Source: Sphagnum compactum
Lineage: Eukaryota > Bryophyta > Sphagnopsida > Sphagnales
Assembly (NCBI GenBank): GCA_965153455.1
Contig: OZ234498.1
Span: forward strand, 4,402,001 to 4,466,000
DNA length: 64,000 nt
Direction: 5' to 3'
Shown here: positions 58,941 through 64,000 of the stretch, in pieces
How the letters are laid out: every line of letters starts with the position of its first letter
Position numbering within the stretch: position 1 is the stretch's first letter
Notes under the pieces: model-generated
Told to the model about the DNA's origin: nothing
What the model saw: the letters and a program-made list of their open reading frames with translations, nothing else
Database searches by the model: none
Translations under genes and position numbers: made by a program

Positions 58941-61737
58941 AGTAGAGAAAACCCTGTATATATATATAAACAAATATGAAAATCCATTCACAAAAAAGTA
59001 CAAGGCATGTTGAAACAAATGTAAACACACGAACAAAAAACCAAGACCATCAAATGGCTAGTAACAAAGTGGAACCATTAAGTGGAAGACATAATGCTGA
59101 AAGGGCATCCTCTGTCACAAATCAGCTAGTGATAAAGATGCCCTAGCTGGTATGTGTGGAAGAGATGAAGAACTCTGACTAAACATGGCAGCTCGCTGAA
59201 AAATGGCAATGGCTTGCACATGCTGTAGGGAAATTTTTAAGTGTGATTACTTACATTCTAGTTCAAGTTGGGAGGGATTCAAACATTGGCCTGAATTAAC
59301 ATTGTCAAAAGGCAGCACCGTCGAGCTGAAATATAAAGCGTCACAGATGCTGTCACACACCTCAAAGAGGTGCGGCTGATGAAAATAGGGACATCCAATT
59401 GCTGCCAAAACATCCCAGCCACTCATCTCTGATATTTTATTAATTTTACAATTTATTTTGAAAAGTAAAGTTGAAATCAATTTTTGGTGGCTCCTTCTCT
59501 CCCCTCAAAACAGAATTACTGCTCACACAATAATAAAAAAGAATCCTGTTTTAGATTATTGGTTCTGAAATCTTAAACACAATAATAATAAAAATCATTT
59601 CTTTCCTCAATCATTTTAAAAAATTTCAAGATTGAATTTTTTTGCACTAGAGTTGTTTGTTGATAGTTCAATTTGTTGTTAGCTTTTTCTTCACAAGTTT
59701 TTTATTTCAACCATGGAAGGTTATATACATGCAGATTACTCACAATCACAAGGATGGAATCAAAATCCTCACGAGAGGTGAATTGCCTTTTCCATGTTTG
59801 AAATTCATAATCATTGAAAGATAAGCTTTGAAGTTTGGATGTAATATGATCATTCCCACCCATGCATTATATAAGAGTGTGTTTTGGATGTGGAAAAGTA
59901 AAAACCTTGTCAGTGTGACTAAAAAAATGATTTGAGTACAACCTATTTGCATAGGATGTGGTACGTAGCAAAAGTCATTGCAGAGCAAATTGGTTAAATT
60001 GTTTGAATGCTTGGTTCTCAGGACACAGTGTCCCACTAGGGTCTCATCAAATTATCTAATTGATCCATTGGCTTTGCTATTAATGATCTTCTACTTTTTA
60101 GAATCTTGTATTCAAGTTTACAGGTATATAAATAAATTATGCAGATTGCCATAAATATTGATGCAAGTCTAGATAACTAGTACTACTGTAGCGTGTGCCA
60201 TTGGCCCAAGTGTGAACACATTGAAGGCTCAACTGATTTTTCCTTCCAAACCCAATTTTTGCAATTTGTTTGAATTTCCAGCAATAAAGTCCAATAAAAA
60301 ATCAATATCTTCCACAACTTAGCTCCGAGAATTGTGAAATAAAATTTATTAAATCTGACTCACCAAGAGCTTTCTAACAACACCAAGAACTCCCCCCCCC
60401 CCATAGTCCAATACAGTTCTCAGTTGTGATTTTATTTAGTTTTCATTGAGAAAATGGTTCAATAATCAATAGCTTCCACACCATAGCTCCAAACAGTCTC
60501 AAACCAAGTTGACACACCTTACTCATCAAGAGCTTTCAAAAGATACCAGAAGTGAGGCGTGAAGCGCTGTGGTTTGGGAGACCTTAACTTGACAAAACAA
60601 AACAAACTAACTTGTTTCATAGATAGATGTGTGGGGATGCTTTAAGTCATAAAAATATTATAACTGCAGTATTTAATTCATTTCTCTCTCATGCATCAGG
60701 TGAAATAATGTTCTGACATTTATGCTTCTAATATAAACAATCCTTGTGTTCCAATATAAGGGAAGAGGTTCCACCTCTTCAAGGGACTTGAAGGGCATCA
60801 AAGTCAAAATGAGAGCTGAGCTCAAGTTGGAGGGTTGGGGGCCCTCTCTAAGTCTCAAGGGAAGAAGAAGCCTTTCCTGGTTTGTAAAGAATCGACAAAA
60901 AAAATTTCCTTTGTATGACCAAACTTAGGGTTCTGGTACTGTGATTTCCTTACTTCAAGGATTTCTCTATTGTGTAAGGTTCATGCTCTGATTTTTGGTT
61001 TTATTGATGAAGACAGAAAATGATGGACAAAGAAGCTGTTCAGATGAATGAAAAAATTGCCAGTTCATTACACCAGATAATGGTAGCCCTCTCAGCTCTT
61101 CCATGTAATTCGATCCTAGCACTTGGCCTACCGCCCTCACTGTGGGACCAAAAACATGAAAGAGCGTCTAGGGCTTGAGGATTGTTATTGGGAGGGTGTT
61201 TTCATAGAGTGCACCCCCAATAGTAGGTCAAAATAGACTAATACAACAAATGAAAGTCATCCTATATTGGATGACATTCATGAACTTCAAAGTGAATAAT
61301 ATACATAATTTGCATCACAATACATACATATTGTATAAAAAAATACAATTCAAGAACAAATGAATGACATCCATCCATTGGATGTCATTCAAATGTTCAT
61401 CAATATTTTGCATCCATGGATGAATTATATAATTATTATGGATGAAATACATCCAACCAAAAGAGTTCAAAAAGACTGATTGCATAAACAGGAATATACA
61501 TGAAAAATCAAAATATAAAATTCAAAGAACAAATAAAAGAAACCATTGTTTTGTTTTCCAACAATTGTTATCCATTAGGTGATGTGTATAATCTTGAAAC
61601 TATTGTCAACAAGTTTACAATGTTTCAACAAAAGTCAACACAAGAAATGGGCAACAACACATAAGTAAGCAATATGTAAGCATAAACTTTATTCATGGAT
61701 ATGATTACAAAAGACCAATCGAAAACCAAAAATCTAT
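58941..61737. other. Gene-free stretch
   Basis: No recognisable gene. A minus-strand frame at 59247-59480 and a plus-strand frame at 60746-60928 show no family resemblance. A weak diverged duplication around 60270-60400 and 60430-60550 shares AGCTCC and ATCAAGAGCTTTC/ACCAAGAGCTTTC blocks. Confidence 0.45.
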
Positions 61738-62090
61738 GGTCTTTTTCGTCACACTAGCCATCGCAAGGAGTTTCGTTCCCCTTCTTTTTTTTTGTTTCTT
61801 TTCGTCATGCCAACCACCGAGGGGAATTTTGCTCCCTTTTTTTTTCTTTGTCTATGATTGTCACAACAGCGATCAAAGGTAATGAAGCTCCCCCTGTTTT
61901 TTTTGGTCTTTTTTGTCACAACAGCCACTAGGGGGAATGAAGCTCCCCTGTTTTGTTTTCCTATGTATGGTCATTGCAACAACCCCCAACTTTTGTCTTT
62001 TCCTTCACCACAAGAGCAACTAGGGGGAGTTTCTTCCCTCACCCCTTTTTTTGTTCCCTTTGTTGCAATGGCAAGGGGAGGTTTTTTTCT
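61738..62090. repeat. ~60-bp minisatellite, about six copies
   Basis: Each unit combines a GTCACAACAGCC-like block, AGGGGGAATGAAGCTCCCC or a variant, and a T-rich tract. The frames at 61858-62259 are products of the repeat. Confidence 0.75.
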
Positions 62091-63297
62091 TATACAAAGG
62101 TTTGTTGGAGCTCATCACAAATTGTTGCCAGGGTGCAGTTATGAAGCGACGAACCAGTTTGTTTACTTTATTTTTAAAAACTATAGTCCTTTTTGCTTTT
62201 TCATAGAAATGAATTTTTTAGCAGAATATTTCTTTAATTATTACCTTTATTTATTATAGTTTTCCCAATATATCACATTATTTTGTTAATCATTTTTTAA
62301 ATAACATGATTTTCTAAAAATATAAGATTTTACATTAGACTTTTATGTTTTATCTCAAAAAAATATCACAATTTCAAATCATGCCAAAACATGTTAACTA
62401 TTTTGAAGTTTATTCTTTATATTGTAAACTACAACTTTGTTTTAAACACCATTTACATTGTATCACATTTACATGTCATAAAGGACTCATGAAAATCAAA
62501 TAGTTTCAATTTTCTAATTTTTTGAAAAAACATCAAATTATAAATTCCTTATTATTTTGAGTGTTTTTTTTATGTGTGTCTAATAGTCCCCTACTATTAC
62601 AAAATAAATTCAATATCAAAAAGTTTGTATATTATGAAAATCAAGGGCCCTTTTGTGAAACTAATAATGTTTGATGGAACATTTACTCAACTTTTTAAAG
62701 GTCCTTTGCTCAAATCAAAACTCAAAATCAAAAGATCTAATGGTTGATTTTAGATTTTTCAACATCCTTGTTAATCATAAAGCACAACTTGCCATGATTA
62801 ACATGTCATTAAAGGAGCACCACACATGCATATATTTTTTTAAATGCACTTTTGAACATGATTTGACATGGTTTTTGGCTCATTGTTTCACGTTTTTATC
62901 CACTAGCAATAATTTGTTGAGCTCTAATGATTTTTATTTTTTATTTTCTTAAGTGGAGCAACCAAAGAGCAGAACTTTCCTTTCTTCCTCATGGTGTTTT
63001 AGTGTACATTATAGGTGGCGCAAACTATTGCTAGTGACAATTATTGAGGTCCATTTTTTTTCTTTCAAATTTGGTGAAGGAATGGGAAGGTCCCTCTATT
63101 TGTAGGAGAGTACTGTGGTTGGCCATATGGTTTGTTGATGATTTATTTAAAGACTACTTACCCATTCAACATTCCAAAACTTATACCCTTAGTTCAATTG
63201 AAGACTAAAACTTAATACAATGCTTCAAAGATTGTTGAAGACCCAAAAACCCAATTTCCCAAACCATACGAATGGAGTTTGTTGGAATTATGTGTAG
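62091..63297. other. AT-rich gene-free stretch
   Basis: A 93-codon frame at 62671-62952 lies in AT-rich sequence and is not recognised. Nothing else is visible. Confidence 0.45.
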
Positions 63298-63717
63298 ATG
63301 TCAAATGATGTAGATGTCTTTGTTCTTGAAGATTTCTATGAAAATCAAAATGACCCACTACAATTTGGCAAGAGGATCAAATTTGTACAAGTTGAAAATA
63401 AGGTGTTTAACATGTCTTGGCTACACAAGTTGAAAATCAAACCCCATACCAAGGCCAAATTTGGTATCCTTTTATGCAGAATGGTGGCCATGCCAATAGT
63501 GCATCCTGCACTTTTGGTGGATATTCGAAAGATGGAGGCTAGTTTCCAACTTGGGTATAAAGAAGGTGATAAGGTTTCTTATGTTTCCCAAACAAATAAT
63601 TTGGGAAAGGATATGGATGTGACCTTGGATAGTACTTTTTTGAAAACAAAATTTCATGCAATTTTGAGGGGAAAAGTTGTAATCCTAGATTTGCAACCTT
63701 GCTTATATCTTATATAA
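63298..63717 (+). CDS. 139-codon open frame at start of an interspersed repeat, unrecognised
   Basis: The open frame reads from MSNDVDVFVLEDFYENQND to ILDLQPCLYLI. Its last ~25 codons overlap the repeat also found in the NSF-like intron (ATGCAATTTTGA and GTAATCCTAGATTTGCAA). The middle, with WLHKLKIKPHTKAKFGILLC and GYKEGDKVSYVSQTNNLGKD, looks protein-like rather than random, but I cannot assign a family. It may be an exon of a transposon gene or of a gene continuing beyond the window. Confidence 0.35.
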   Translation: MSNDVDVFVLEDFYENQNDPLQFGKRIKFVQVENKVFNMSWLHKLKIKPHTKAKFGILLCRMVAMPIVHPALLVDIRKMEASFQLGYKEGDKVSYVSQTNNLGKDMDVTLDSTFLKTKFHAILRGKVVILDLQPCLYLI

Positions 63718-63930
63718 TGCCCATTTCCATTTAGAGAATTGTTAGGGTTCAATCAGTTTCTTATCAGGAGGGTCCTACTTGTAGTGGAACATAAAAGTCT
63801 AAATACATGAGAAAGCTTGGCAATATGAAAGAACTTTGGGTTCCAACCAAATGATTCCAAATTTCATTTGAACTTGATGGAAAGATGTTTGTTGAGTGTT
63901 ATTGATAGTTGCCTCAGACGAGAGTTGATA
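63640..63930 (+). repeat. Interspersed repeat shared with NSF-like intron
   Basis: ATGCAATTTTGAGGGGAAAA, GTAATCCTAGATTTGCAACC, AGAATTGTTAGGGTTCAATC, GAGAAAGCTTGGCAATATGA and GGAAAGATGTTTGTTGAGTG occur in this order. They match the two pieces at 20935-21130 and 21695-21985. This copy is continuous, so the intron copy is probably the rearranged one. Confidence 0.7.
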
Positions 63931-64000
63931 TTGAAAGGGTACATGCACATTATGGTGGTTTAGTTTTTAAAATTTTGTACTCCTCAAAAGTCTTTTATAT

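Noticed and set aside
1-64000. tRNA, rRNA or organelle-derived genes
   Set aside because: I did not recognise any tRNA cloverleaf, rRNA segment or plastid/mitochondrial gene on either strand by eye; a dedicated scan was not possible.

Overview
The window looks like nuclear DNA of a land plant. Genes are split by short GT..AG introns, intergenic DNA is AT-rich, and there is CACTA-type, MITE-like and Tigger-type transposon debris. The recognisable host gene is the vesicle-fusion ATPase NSF. The species cannot be read from the sequence. The degenerate integrase and HECT pieces in the left third may point to a lineage other than flowering plants, but that is a guess.

Layout. (1) Positions 1-18070 are a transposon-rich block. 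It is bounded by two tandem arrays of a ~235-270 bp AT-rich unit in opposite orientation (1-790 and 17100-18070). Inside are remnants of a HECT ubiquitin-ligase domain (minus strand, 3.6-5.7 kb) and of a DDE integrase-core gene (plus strand, 13.7-16.5 kb), plus a 2.04 kb CACTA element at 11060-13100 with a TAG target duplication. (2) Positions ~18190-52035 are dominated by a very large inverted duplication: left arm ~18190-31573, right arm ~36012-52035, spacer ~4.4 kb. Each arm carries, in mirror order, an NSF-like gene reduced to the tail of D1 plus a full D2 ATPase domain, a decayed polyubiquitin fragment, a small Asp-rich/Gln-rich ORF, and a multi-exon gene of unknown function whose C-terminus (left copy only) is a small zinc-ribbon-like module. 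(3) Positions 52-64 kb are repeat-rich, non-coding DNA with a decayed Tigger/pogo-type transposase, a foldback element, a diverged tandem duplication, a minisatellite, and at the end a repeat family also found in an NSF intron.

The main biological story is the inverted duplication. The arms are introned, so this is a DNA-level duplication, and they have decayed asymmetrically. The left NSF copy has an in-frame deletion that fuses two exons and removes a D1 segment still present on the right. The left unknown gene keeps its 3' exons but has a 4-bp frameshift and a Cys-to-Trp change in its terminal zinc-ribbon pair. The right copy is intact at the frameshift site but loses its 3' exons at the inverted-repeat boundary. 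Several ~0.3-1.1 kb segments occur only in the right arm, two of them flanked by short microhomology. The most unusual candidate system is the block at 1-18 kb, where integrase-core and HECT remnants lie between inverted tandem arrays.

Exon coordinates were derived by hand from splice dinucleotides, phase and similarity to remembered NSF protein features. Outer arm ends and first exons are approximate.
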